From Floricoccus tropicus (lineage in GTDB: Bacteria > Bacillota > Bacilli > Lactobacillales > Streptococcaceae), in assembly GCF_001832905.1 (NCBI RefSeq), contig NZ_MKIR01000002.1, positions 1 through 64,000 of the forward strand: a stretch of 64,000 bases of DNA. The letters are read 5' to 3'. The translations under genes were made by a program, and so were the position numbers. Below are positions 1 through 6,858 of the stretch, piece by piece. Each line of letters starts with the position of its first letter. The stretch's first letter is position 1. The notes beneath the pieces are model-generated. The model worked only from the letters and a program-made list of their open reading frames with translations, did not search any database and was not told the DNA's origin.

Positions 1-195
1 ATAAAATTTTTAAATGATTTATCAGTTGAATATTTAGATAAAGGATTGAAAGTTAAATCTCTTCGAGCCTTAGAAATAGCTGCTGAAATATCTATGACAG
101 AAGATGGGATTGAGAACTTGATTCCTATGTATGAACTTATTGGATCTCCCAAAAATATAAAGTATTCACAAAAAACGTTGAAATTTTGGAAATAA
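1..195 (+). CDS. C-terminal end of an unrecognised protein (partial)
   Basis: An open frame runs in from the window edge and gives 64 residues before a TAA stop. The visible end reads ...MYELIGSPKNIKYSQ... and is lysine-rich, with no motif I recognise. It lies 28 bp upstream of the glycosyltransferase/Mur-ligase fusion on the same strand with no terminator between them, so the two are probably cotranscribed. No function can be assigned from this piece. Confidence 0.55.
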   Translation: MKFLNDLSVEYLDKGLKVKSLRALEIAAEISMTEDGIENLIPMYELIGSPKNIKYSQKTLKFWK

Positions 196-223
196 ATTTT
201 TATAAAAAGAAAAGAGTAATAAT

Positions 224-2662
224 ATGATAAATAAGAGTTTATATAGCGACTATTTAGATAAAGGAAGTAGTCAAAAACACCCACTGCTTTCAGTTATATT
301 AACAAGTGAAAACCAAGATGAAACTATCGGAAAAAGTTTATTAAAACTTTCATCACTGTTAATTGATAAATCAATATTAGAGGTTATAGTCATTGATAAT
401 AATTCAGAAGATGATACAATTGAAAAATTATACTCATATGCAGAAAAATTTGAAAATTATAAATTTGTAAAAAGAATTAATAAAACTGATAATATTTCTA
501 TTTTGTATAACGAAGGAATCAGATTATCTACCGGTAAATGGATATTATTTTTCTCTTGTGAAAACCCATTATCTCATGAAAATCTTGAACAAATTATATC
601 AATATTATATAGAGATGATGAATATAAAGTTGATTTAGTAAACGTAACTGACAGCATAACTGATAATACAAAAAATATATTTGAAAACTTTTTATCAATT
701 AGTGAGCCAATTCAATTTTCATTAAATGGAAAAGCAATAAGAACATCAATTATAAAAAATAATAATTTGGATTTTGATTTAACAATAAGTGAAGGACGAG
801 AAGAATGTTTCATTATGAAAGCTCTTTCTTTGATAGAGGGTATATATTTATTAAAAAATAGCGATACTTTACCATTTATCTCTTCAAATAATGATTTTAA
901 AAATATGTCACCTAGAAATGCATATTATAATTACCATAATATTTATGAATATATTTATAATAATGTATTAAGTTTAAAAGTAAATAAGTATGATTGTTTA
1001 ACATATTATCTTAATATTTACATAAAAAATATTGCTAATGGTAAAGTTGTACCTAACAGAATGTTTGAAGAAATGAAAAAAGATCTAGGAATTATTGCTA
1101 ATAATGAGAACGCCTCATCAGAACTGATAAAATTCTATGAAGATTTATGTTCAAATTTATATAAAATTTCTTACGAAGAGTCAACAAAATTAAAGAAAAA
1201 TAAAATTCAAAATATAATAAAAAACTTAGATTTATATATAGATGGCTACTTTGAAAGAGACTTACGCCCATTTAACGAAATTAAATCTGTTGATTATTTT
1301 GGTCCAAGTATAAGTCCATTAAAAAATAAAAAAAATATTATGTACGTAAGTTTTACAAAAGAGAGAAGAAGCTATGTAAATAGGAGAGAGGTTAATTGGA
1401 CTGACGGAAATGTTCAAGTAAAAGAGTTTTCTCATGAATTAGGGCTCGTAATTACTGAGAGACCTATTTATAGATTAAGTGGTAGAACTCCGCAATTCAT
1501 TGTAAAAGATTCATGGAAATTTATGCTTGAGTTTTCAGAACTTTTAAGAAGCTTATATAAAAAAGAAGTAATTGGTGTCACAGGATCAGTAGGTAAAACG
1601 TCAACTAGAATGATGATTAGCCATCTTCTTTCGGATGAAAATGTTGTTGAGAATAATGGAAATCATAATGTTAGATTTGCTATACCTTTGTATATGAACA
1701 ATCTTGTTAAAGAACCTGATGCTATTGCACTTGAAATCTCATTAAATGCATTAAATGATTTTGATACCGGTGATATGTCTCAGCTTGTTAGACCAACAAT
1801 AGGAATTGTTACTTCGGTAGGAGAAGCTCATACTGGATCATTTCCAAATATTGAGGATGTTGCTCATATAAAATCTAAAATATTTCATGGTTTAGTTGAC
1901 GATGGATGTGCAATTATCAATAAAGATATTGATAAAAATGCTTTCGAAATTGTATATCGTGCAGCTAAACGAAAAACTGATAATATTTATACTTATTCAA
2001 TTAATGATAAGACTGCTGATGTGTTCGTATTAAGCATCATCAATGATAAATATTATGATCAAGTTACTATTCAATTTTTTGAAAAGATTTATACCTATAG
2101 ATTAGGTACTGCTTCTGACGGTATGATTTTGAACAGTTTAGCTGCAATACTAACAATTTGGTCAAATGGAAAAGAAGTTTCCGATTATTTAGAAAAATTT
2201 AACGATTTTCATTCTTTACCTAAAATATTAGAAAAAACAGAATTGGTATTTGAAGGAAATAAATTTTTATTACTAGATGATACACATAATGCTGCCGTGC
2301 CGTCTATGCTGAATGCAATTAGATACTCAAATTCAATATCAGATAAATTTAAAGGGAAAAAAATTTTTGTTGTCGGTCAAGTTATGGACTTAGGTGTTTT
2401 ATCCAGAGAATCTCATATAAAATTTATGAATGAATTACTTTCAAGTAACGCTGATTTTATCTTTGGTTATGGTGATTTGTTCAAAGAATTATTTGAACAA
2501 ATTAATTCTGATAATATTAAATGGTTTGATAATTTAGAATCAATTTCTAAAGCAATATTAAATTCCATAACGGATGATTCATTTGTAATGTTAAAAGGAT
2601 CTATGTCTGGTAGTGATTTTAAAAATTTAAGTGCAAAAATAAAAAAAGATTCATATAGATAA
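224..2662 (+). CDS. Fusion: GT2-like glycosyltransferase domain + MurF-like Mur ligase
   Basis: 812 residues. Residues about 20-150 look like the N-terminal half of a family 2 (GT-A) glycosyltransferase, with a beta strand LLSVILTSEN followed by VIDNNSEDDT. The usual metal-binding DxD region is replaced by FFSCENPLS, so catalysis by this domain is doubtful. The C-terminal half from about residue 445 is a Mur ligase: P-loop GVTGSVGKTS (about 450-460), IGIVTSVGEAHTGSF in the central domain, and DDTHNAAVPSM (about 685), as in MurF-type ligases. No signal peptide or membrane segment is seen. Known members of the ligase family join an amino acid or peptide to a carboxyl group using ATP; the substrate here is unknown. 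The fusion suggests amide modification of a cell-envelope polymer (inference). The RBS is weak (aaaagagtaataatATG). Confidence 0.75.
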   Translation: MINKSLYSDYLDKGSSQKHPLLSVILTSENQDETIGKSLLKLSSLLIDKSILEVIVIDNNSEDDTIEKLYSYAEKFENYKFVKRINKTDNISILYNEGIRLSTGKWILFFSCENPLSHENLEQIISILYRDDEYKVDLVNVTDSITDNTKNIFENFLSISEPIQFSLNGKAIRTSIIKNNNLDFDLTISEGREECFIMKALSLIEGIYLLKNSDTLPFISSNNDFKNMSPRNAYYNYHNIYEYIYNNVLSLKVNKYDCLTYYLNIYIKNIANGKVVPNRMFEEMKKDLGIIANNENASSELIKFYEDLCSNLYKISYEESTKLKKNKIQNIIKNLDLYIDGYFERDLRPFNEIKSVDYFGPSISPLKNKKNIMYVSFTKERRSYVNRREVNWTDGNVQVKEFSHELGLVITERPIYRLSGRTPQFIVKDSWKFMLEFSELLRSLYKKEVIGVTGSVGKTSTRMMISHLLSDENVVENNGNHNVRFAIPLYMNNLVKEPDAIALEISLNALNDFDTGDMSQLVRPTIGIVTSVGEAHTGSFPNIEDVAHIKSKIFHGLVDDGCAIINKDIDKNAFEIVYRAAKRKTDNIYTYSINDKTADVFVLSIINDKYYDQVTIQFFEKIYTYRLGTASDGMILNSLAAILTIWSNGKEVSDYLEKFNDFHSLPKILEKTELVFEGNKFLLLDDTHNAAVPSMLNAIRYSNSISDKFKGKKIFVVGQVMDLGVLSRESHIKFMNELLSSNADFIFGYGDLFKELFEQINSDNIKWFDNLESISKAILNSITDDSFVMLKGSMSGSDFKNLSAKIKKDSYR

Positions 2663-2681
2663 TGTAATAAAGGAGATTTCA

Positions 2682-3491
2682 ATGAAATCAATAAATGGTA
2701 AATTTATAAGGGATGCACTTCTTATTACTACTTGTTTTTTATCTCTAACAGCGTGCAAGACCGCAACTAATGAAAAGGATACATCAGATAAAAAAGATAT
2801 TTCAGTTGAAGTTGTAAAAAAAGAAACAGATGGTGATTCACAAACAAATACTAAATTTATGCAGGTAGCTAAACGAGTATTAACAAAGGATTATGGATTA
2901 TCAAATGTTCAGGTTGACATTGATAGTATAAATACAAAGAGACTTCCTCCCAAGGAAAGTGCTAATAAGAAAGAAAAATTTGATAGGATTACGAGTGGTA
3001 CTGGGAACTATATTTTTGCTGGAAAAACTTATACAATTAATTTAACCTATAATATATTGGAAAATGGAAAAGATTATCAACTCATTCATTCTGATACGAC
3101 TTATAATCCTGATAAAGTCTTTAATATTCGATTAGATGGGACACCTGATCCAAATCTACAGACTGTTGATCAAGAAACTACAGCAGATGAGGAAGTAAAT
3201 GAAAGATTTTATTCTATAGCTAATTCTGTACTTAATAATATCTATTCAATTGAAAAACCTGAAATTGATTATAAGACACTTGAAGTAAAAAGACTTCCAG
3301 TCAAGACTGATAAAGAAAGTGGCACAGAGTTCAAATATTTAACAACAGGTGTTGCTAAATTTAAAAAAGATGGAAAAGATTATACATTAAATTTAACTTA
3401 TAACTTATCAGATGATGGAAAAAAATTCCAGATATTACATTGTGATAGCCCTATTGATGAAAGTAAGACAATAGATAGACCTTTGGTATAA
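2682..3491 (+). CDS. Lipoprotein with two tandem copies of one domain
   Basis: 269 residues. A short charged N terminus and hydrophobic stretch are followed by the lipobox LTAC (Cys25), so it should be a membrane-anchored lipoprotein. After a charged linker come two related domains of about 90 residues (about 58-150 and 168-262). Each runs from a helix (F-M/Y-x-x-A-x-x-V-L) through KRLPxK to a ...YT(I/L)NLTYN...DGKxxQ(I/L)xH strand pair, so this is an internal duplication. It has a good RBS (AAGGAG) and starts 19 bp after the GT/Mur-ligase gene, so it is probably in that operon. I do not recognise the domain family. Confidence 0.8.
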   Translation: MKSINGKFIRDALLITTCFLSLTACKTATNEKDTSDKKDISVEVVKKETDGDSQTNTKFMQVAKRVLTKDYGLSNVQVDIDSINTKRLPPKESANKKEKFDRITSGTGNYIFAGKTYTINLTYNILENGKDYQLIHSDTTYNPDKVFNIRLDGTPDPNLQTVDQETTADEEVNERFYSIANSVLNNIYSIEKPEIDYKTLEVKRLPVKTDKESGTEFKYLTTGVAKFKKDGKDYTLNLTYNLSDDGKKFQILHCDSPIDESKTIDRPLV

Positions 3492-3543
3492 TATTAGACT
3501 TTATATTATTATTTTAATTATTATTAAAATAAAATAGTATTTT

Positions 3544-3590
3544 ATATAATAAAGACAGCGTGATTAAATATCGCACTGTCTTTATTATAT
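3544..3590. terminator. Bidirectional terminator between convergent genes
   Basis: A perfect 15-bp inverted repeat (ATATAATAAAGACAG at 3544-3558 and its complement at 3576-3590) sits between the lipoprotein gene and the convergent repressor gene, with A/T tracts on both sides. A second AT-only hairpin (10-bp arms TTATTTTAAT / ATTAAAATAA) lies at 3510-3533. Confidence 0.8.
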
Positions 3591-3598
3591 TCTTTTTA

Positions 3599-4474
3599 TT
3601 ATTTTTCGATTGGTGTAAAGCTATCAACGACTTCCCCAGCAATATTCCAATACGTATATTCATCGGGTGGTATTGGTAATATCTTGTCATTATATTTTTT
3701 ATTAAGCGAGCTTAATATTAATTGATCGTTTTCAATGAATGTCTGTTTAATGAAACTCTTTCCATCATAATCGACAATATAGATCCCTCCGTCTGGTGCA
3801 GAGTAGTTTTGCCTTACTAATACGATATCACCATCATGATAATTTGGTTCCATTGAATCACCTGATACATAAGTAGCAAAATCATAATCTGGTAAGTCAT
3901 TACGATCAGTATATACGGTATAAAATTCATTATCATCGTAGTTATATCCAAAACCAGCCGCAGACTTAGCTACTGCATGGACCTCAGTAAGTGAATCTGA
4001 GAGATTAACAATTTTATCATTTTTTATATCAGTAGATATTGCTACTCGCTCTGTAGCTGTAAGTTTTCTAATATTGTTATTCTTAGAAGTTTGAAGCTCA
4101 AATTGATCACGCGCATATTCTAAAACACGTTTTTGATAATCTTCAGTCAATTTTTCTGAAATATTTTGGATATCATCCAAGATTGATTTAAATTTATTCT
4201 CTTTAACTTTATAAGTATCAGAATTTGCCTCATTAGCAAAACGTGGATCAATCTCACCCATATCAACATTAAAAAATTCAGCAAGTTTCTCCATATTTGC
4301 AGTAGTAGGAGAAGAAGTACCTTTCACATATCCAGTGAGAGTGCTTTTTGGAATACCTGTAGCACGGTGGATATCAATTTGACGAAGGCCACCCTTATCA
4401 ATCAATTTATTTATATTATCAGAGATTATTTGTCGATTCTTCACATCCTGGGGTGTTAATTCACCTCTAGCCAT
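3599..4474 (-). CDS. hdiR: HdiR/LexA-like repressor (XRE HTH + S24 self-cleaving peptidase)
   Basis: 291 residues from the chosen start. The N-terminal XRE-type helix-turn-helix (about residues 15-75) contains RQIDIHRATGIPKSTLTGYVKG. The C-terminal third is a LexA/CI-type S24 peptidase with nucleophile Ser207 in SGDSMEP, catalytic Lys243 in KSFIKQ, and a candidate Ala-Gly self-cleavage site in SAAGFG (about 173-174). This layout matches HdiR of Lactococcus lactis, a DNA-damage and heat-inducible regulator. Four codons upstream there is another ATG, but GGAGAG ideally precedes the ATG at 4474, so I chose the latter. The gene should repress its own promoter and the divergent unit. Calling it HdiR rather than a prophage repressor rests on architecture and the absence of phage genes nearby. 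Confidence 0.85.
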   Translation of the reverse strand: MARGELTPQDVKNRQIISDNINKLIDKGGLRQIDIHRATGIPKSTLTGYVKGTSSPTTANMEKLAEFFNVDMGEIDPRFANEANSDTYKVKENKFKSILDDIQNISEKLTEDYQKRVLEYARDQFELQTSKNNNIRKLTATERVAISTDIKNDKIVNLSDSLTEVHAVAKSAAGFGYNYDDNEFYTVYTDRNDLPDYDFATYVSGDSMEPNYHDGDIVLVRQNYSAPDGGIYIVDYDGKSFIKQTFIENDQLILSSLNKKYNDKILPIPPDEYTYWNIAGEVVDSFTPIEK

Positions 4475-4495
4475 AACGCTCTCCATTCATTTTAA

Positions 4496-4522
4496 TTCGT
4501 ATCTTTACTATATTATATAGTA
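4496..4522 (-). promoter_or_regulatory. Probable promoter/operator of the HdiR-like gene
   Basis: On the - strand a TATAAT -10 lies inside the near-palindrome at 4507-4521 (7-bp arms ACTATAT / ATATAGT), with a weak TTTAAA 17 bp upstream. The half-site TTCGTATC (4496-4503) lies just downstream and is repeated inverted as GATACGAA at 4546-4553, consistent with autoregulation. Confidence 0.5.
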
Positions 4523-4582
4523 TTTTCAGATATTTTTAAAGGGTTGATACGAAAAAAGTTCGATTTTTTTAGTACAAATAAC

Positions 4583-4611
4583 TTGAAATTCATATTAATT
4601 CGTATTATAAT
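4583..4611 (+). promoter_or_regulatory. Strong promoter with an embedded candidate HdiR operator
   Basis: TTGAAA (4583-4588), a 17-bp spacer and TATAAT (4606-4611) form a near-consensus promoter pointing away from the repressor gene. The motif TTCGTAT (4599-4605) abuts the -10 inside the spacer. The same ATACGA/TCGTAT core recurs at 4496, 4546, 4765, 4778 and 4783, so this promoter is probably repressed by the adjacent HdiR-like protein and opened by DNA damage (inference). Confidence 0.6.
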
Positions 4612-4639
4612 GTATATATCAAGTAAGGAAGTTAGTGAA

Positions 4640-4726
4640 ATGTGCATAACACATAGCTACCTGAAGTCTAGAATGTCTGTAAGTTTTTATCTCTCAAAAG
4701 ATAAAAAATATATGCATAATACGTAA
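4640..4726 (+). CDS. Possible 28-residue peptide under the candidate SOS promoter
   Basis: Small frame of 28 codons with an AAGGAAG RBS eight bases upstream of ATG, about 25 bp downstream of the predicted transcription start. The peptide (MCITHSYLKSRMSVSFYLSK...) is basic and polar and has no recognisable family. A hairpin with a T-tract follows directly. The frame is open upstream to 4544, but that longer version begins before the promoter. It could equally be an untranslated leader. Confidence 0.3.
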   Translation: MCITHSYLKSRMSVSFYLSKDKKYMHNT

Positions 4727-4757
4727 TAAAACTATCTCATGGAGTTTTTATTTTTTA
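4727..4757 (+). terminator. Terminator/attenuator after the leader peptide
   Basis: ATAAAACT and AGTTTTTAT arms surround the loop ATCTCATGG and are followed by TATTTTTTAAAT. It would end or attenuate the transcript from the 4583 promoter before the small membrane gene at 4844. Confidence 0.5.
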
Positions 4758-4763
4758 AATCAT

Positions 4764-4790
4764 GATACGATTTAAAACGTATATACGATT
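4764..4790. promoter_or_regulatory. Cluster of ATACG/CGTAT candidate operator sites
   Basis: Inverted half-sites ATACG (4765-4769) and CGTAT (4778-4782) with an 8-bp gap, plus a further ATACGA at 4783-4788, match the motif flanking the HdiR-like gene. They lie about 55 bp upstream of the small membrane gene and may place it under the same repressor. I do not see a clear -35/-10 pair here. Confidence 0.45.
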
Positions 4791-4843
4791 ATTCAAACTT
4801 AACTGTACATTCTTAATTTATTTATTGAAAGAGGTATTATATC

Positions 4844-5014
4844 ATGGCAGATTTATTTGGAACTTTAATTGTATTACTATCATTCTTCTTATTTGCAGTT
4901 TTCTTCTCATGGTTAGAAGTGAGTCGTGAAGAAGAAAAAAAAGCAAAAAGAAAAGCATACTTAGAAACATATACAAATGATGCTTTTGAAAATACAGAAC
5001 ATGTATACTATTAA
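4844..5014 (+). CDS. 56-residue single-pass membrane protein, candidate SOS-regulated
   Basis: ATG with an AAGAGG-type RBS (gaaagaggtattatatcATG) opens a 56-codon frame. Residues about 4-24 form one hydrophobic segment (LFGTLIVLLSFFLFAVFFSW), followed by a strongly charged stretch (EVSREEEKKAKRKAYLE) and an acidic/aromatic tail ending HVYY. It sits downstream of the HdiR-like repressor with repressor-type motifs in its leader. Small single-pass membrane proteins beside or under LexA act as damage-induced division inhibitors in other Gram-positives (YneA, SosA, DivS). There is no clear sequence match to those, so this role is inference by position and shape only. Confidence 0.65.
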   Translation: MADLFGTLIVLLSFFLFAVFFSWLEVSREEEKKAKRKAYLETYTNDAFENTEHVYY

Positions 5015-5061
5015 TTAATGGATTAAACTTTTATTGGCCTATAAAAGAAATCATATATATT

Positions 5062-5103
5062 AAAAATACTTGAGCCTTCGAAGTCAGCTCAAGTATTTTT
5101 TCG
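5062..5103. terminator. Bidirectional terminator
   Basis: A perfect 13-bp inverted repeat (AAAAATACTTGAG at 5062-5074, complement at 5088-5100) with A and T tracts at the two ends. It lies between the small membrane gene (+) and the padR gene (-) and serves both. Confidence 0.85.
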
Positions 5104-5107
5104 TATT

Positions 5108-5788
5108 TTATTGTTCATCAATCCAAGGTGTCTTAGGATCACCGCTCCATAGTTCGCGGGAGCGATATAGATTACTCCATACTCCTGTTGAAAGATCATC
5201 AGGATCAATATTAAGTCGCTCAGATATTTCTTCCTTTAGTGTATCTGCATCGAGAGGCGTTTTAAATTGATAGTAGTAAGTTCTTCCTTTATTACCTGTT
5301 GTAACCAATACCCATTGGCCAAGATCATCTAATTTAGAAAAATCCGGTTCAGATTCTTGGTTAGAAACTTTAAGATTAACATTAAATAATTTTTTATTAA
5401 AATTTTTCATTTCTACATCCTTCTTTTCTTCGATATTTTTATTTTCATTAGCAACAGAAGTAGTATCATCTACAGTTTCTGCATTATTCTTCGCAATATT
5501 GTGTAACATCTCCATAAAATTTGCTTGCTCTTGTACCAGTTCCCAGCCTTTATCAGTTAGAGCATATTCCTTACGAGTTCCAACTTCAGATGCTAGATAT
5601 ATATAATCATTTTTTTCAAGATCTGAAATTGTACGGTACATTGTAGCAGGACCGATTGTAATTAATCCATTTGTTGCTTCTTCTACATATTTCATAATTT
5701 CATATCCGTGTGATTGGTGACGAAGACAGAGCATTATCAAGTAGCTTGAATAGTTAAGTGGAACGTTTATATTATCTTTTTTAGCCAT
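5108..5788 (-). CDS. PadR-family regulator with an extra C-terminal domain
   Basis: 226 residues. Residues about 10-90 are a PadR winged helix (SSYLIMLCLRHQSHGYEIM, then GPATMYRTISDLEKNDYI and RKEYALTDKG). After a linker of about 60 polar residues, the C-terminal 70 residues (DLGQWVLVTT...YYYQFKTPLDADTLKEEIS...) form a second domain, which also closes the membrane protein encoded just upstream. PadR proteins repress nearby genes and respond to stress or small molecules; here the obvious target is its own operon. The gene starts 15 bp after the DUF2812 gene, so the two are one transcript. Confidence 0.85.
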   Translation of the reverse strand: MAKKDNINVPLNYSSYLIMLCLRHQSHGYEIMKYVEEATNGLITIGPATMYRTISDLEKNDYIYLASEVGTRKEYALTDKGWELVQEQANFMEMLHNIAKNNAETVDDTTSVANENKNIEEKKDVEMKNFNKKLFNVNLKVSNQESEPDFSKLDDLGQWVLVTTGNKGRTYYYQFKTPLDADTLKEEISERLNIDPDDLSTGVWSNLYRSRELWSGDPKTPWIDEQ

Positions 5789-5803
5789 TATTAATCTCCA
5801 ATT

Positions 5804-6673
5804 CTAGAAAAATGAACCAAGCCAACCTATTGGTGCTAAGCCAAAGTTGTCAATAATTTTAATATTATCCTTATCAGTGTTAAGCATAGTTGATAAATCT
5901 TCGATAATATCAGTAATTGAATAGTTTGATTTTAAATTATAGTAGTATGTATTTTCATTTTCTTTGTGGGTAAGTCTAGTCCAGGTACCTAAATAAGCGA
6001 AGTCATGCATATCTGGAACAGTACTTGGATTTTTTATTGTAACAAGTAAAGTTGGTTGCCAATTTCCAGAGTAGTCTCCTGTTATATCTTGAAGAGCATG
6101 TTTTCTTTTGAAGAATTTAGACCATATATATTTCCATGAAAACAAGAAAATGGCTAAAACAGGATATAAATAAATTGCACACGTATTTACTGCGGTTTCA
6201 GATGCTTTTTCTGGAGAAATTTTCATATCACTTATATACTGTCTAGCAGCTAGCAGTCCCCAAATTATTACAGTAATGACTAAAACCCAGTTTATAAGCG
6301 TAATAAAATTTTTTATGTATCTTTTTACATATTTAAGTTCCATCTGAATTGAATCATCACTAATTTTTATTTCATTTATATCCTTCTTATTTTTTGCATA
6401 GGAATAAGAAATAAAGTATTTAGTTAGCCACAATTTTTTTTGAAAAGAGGATATGATTCCGTAGTCAGATAAATTACCACTATCAATATCTGGTGTCTTT
6501 TGATCTGAGTATTCAAGAATCAAGTCGTGGTGCTGATTATCTTCAGCTTTTGTAAAATTATAGAAAACAAAGTGTTTTCCAGTTAATAGATAGCCCTCAT
6601 CCATCATTGTAAGTAAAAAATCTTTTTCCTTATCACTTCCTGGATTATGTAACCTTAGTTTAGTTCTTTTCAT
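5804..6673 (-). CDS. DUF2812-family membrane protein, partner of PadR
   Basis: 289 residues. The N-terminal cytoplasmic part (FLLTMMDEGYLLTGKHFVFYNFTKA) looks like DUF2812, which commonly occurs beside PadR regulators. Two membrane segments follow (about residues 118-142 and 165-183), then a cytoplasmic C-terminal domain (YLGTWTRLT...YYYNLKSNYSITDIIEDLS) related to the C terminus of the adjacent PadR. A GTG lies three codons upstream, but AGGAAGG is correctly spaced for the ATG used here. DUF2812 proteins are proposed regulators of PadR activity; the biochemical function is unknown. Confidence 0.75.
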   Translation of the reverse strand: MKRTKLRLHNPGSDKEKDFLLTMMDEGYLLTGKHFVFYNFTKAEDNQHHDLILEYSDQKTPDIDSGNLSDYGIISSFQKKLWLTKYFISYSYAKNKKDINEIKISDDSIQMELKYVKRYIKNFITLINWVLVITVIIWGLLAARQYISDMKISPEKASETAVNTCAIYLYPVLAIFLFSWKYIWSKFFKRKHALQDITGDYSGNWQPTLLVTIKNPSTVPDMHDFAYLGTWTRLTHKENENTYYYNLKSNYSITDIIEDLSTMLNTDKDNIKIIDNFGLAPIGWLGSFF

Positions 6674-6737
6674 GATAATCACCTTCCTGTTATGAGTGAA
6701 TTTTTTTATGTTTTTCTTTACATGATTATAGTATAAC

Positions 6738-6780
6738 CATTTTGGATATATGTCAAGTAATTATATTCATTTTGGATATA
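6738..6780 (-). promoter_or_regulatory. Promoter region of the DUF2812-padR operon with 13-bp direct repeats
   Basis: A TTGACA (- strand, reading from about 6756) is followed by AT-rich -10 candidates (TATACT/TATAAT). The 13-bp sequence CATTTTGGATATA occurs twice on the + strand, at 6738-6750 and 6768-6780. The starts are 30 bp apart, close to three helical turns, and the copies bracket the TTGACA. They are candidate operator sites, probably for PadR. Confidence 0.5.
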
Positions 6781-6858
6781 AATTTTTATAAATAATTATT
6801 TTTTCTATATTAACCTCATATTTGGTATAATTATCTTAAAGAAAAGGAGCAGAATCTT

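Noticed and set aside
3599-4474. Prophage origin of the S24 repressor
   Set aside because: No integrase, att site or phage structural genes nearby; neighbouring genes are ordinary chromosomal genes.
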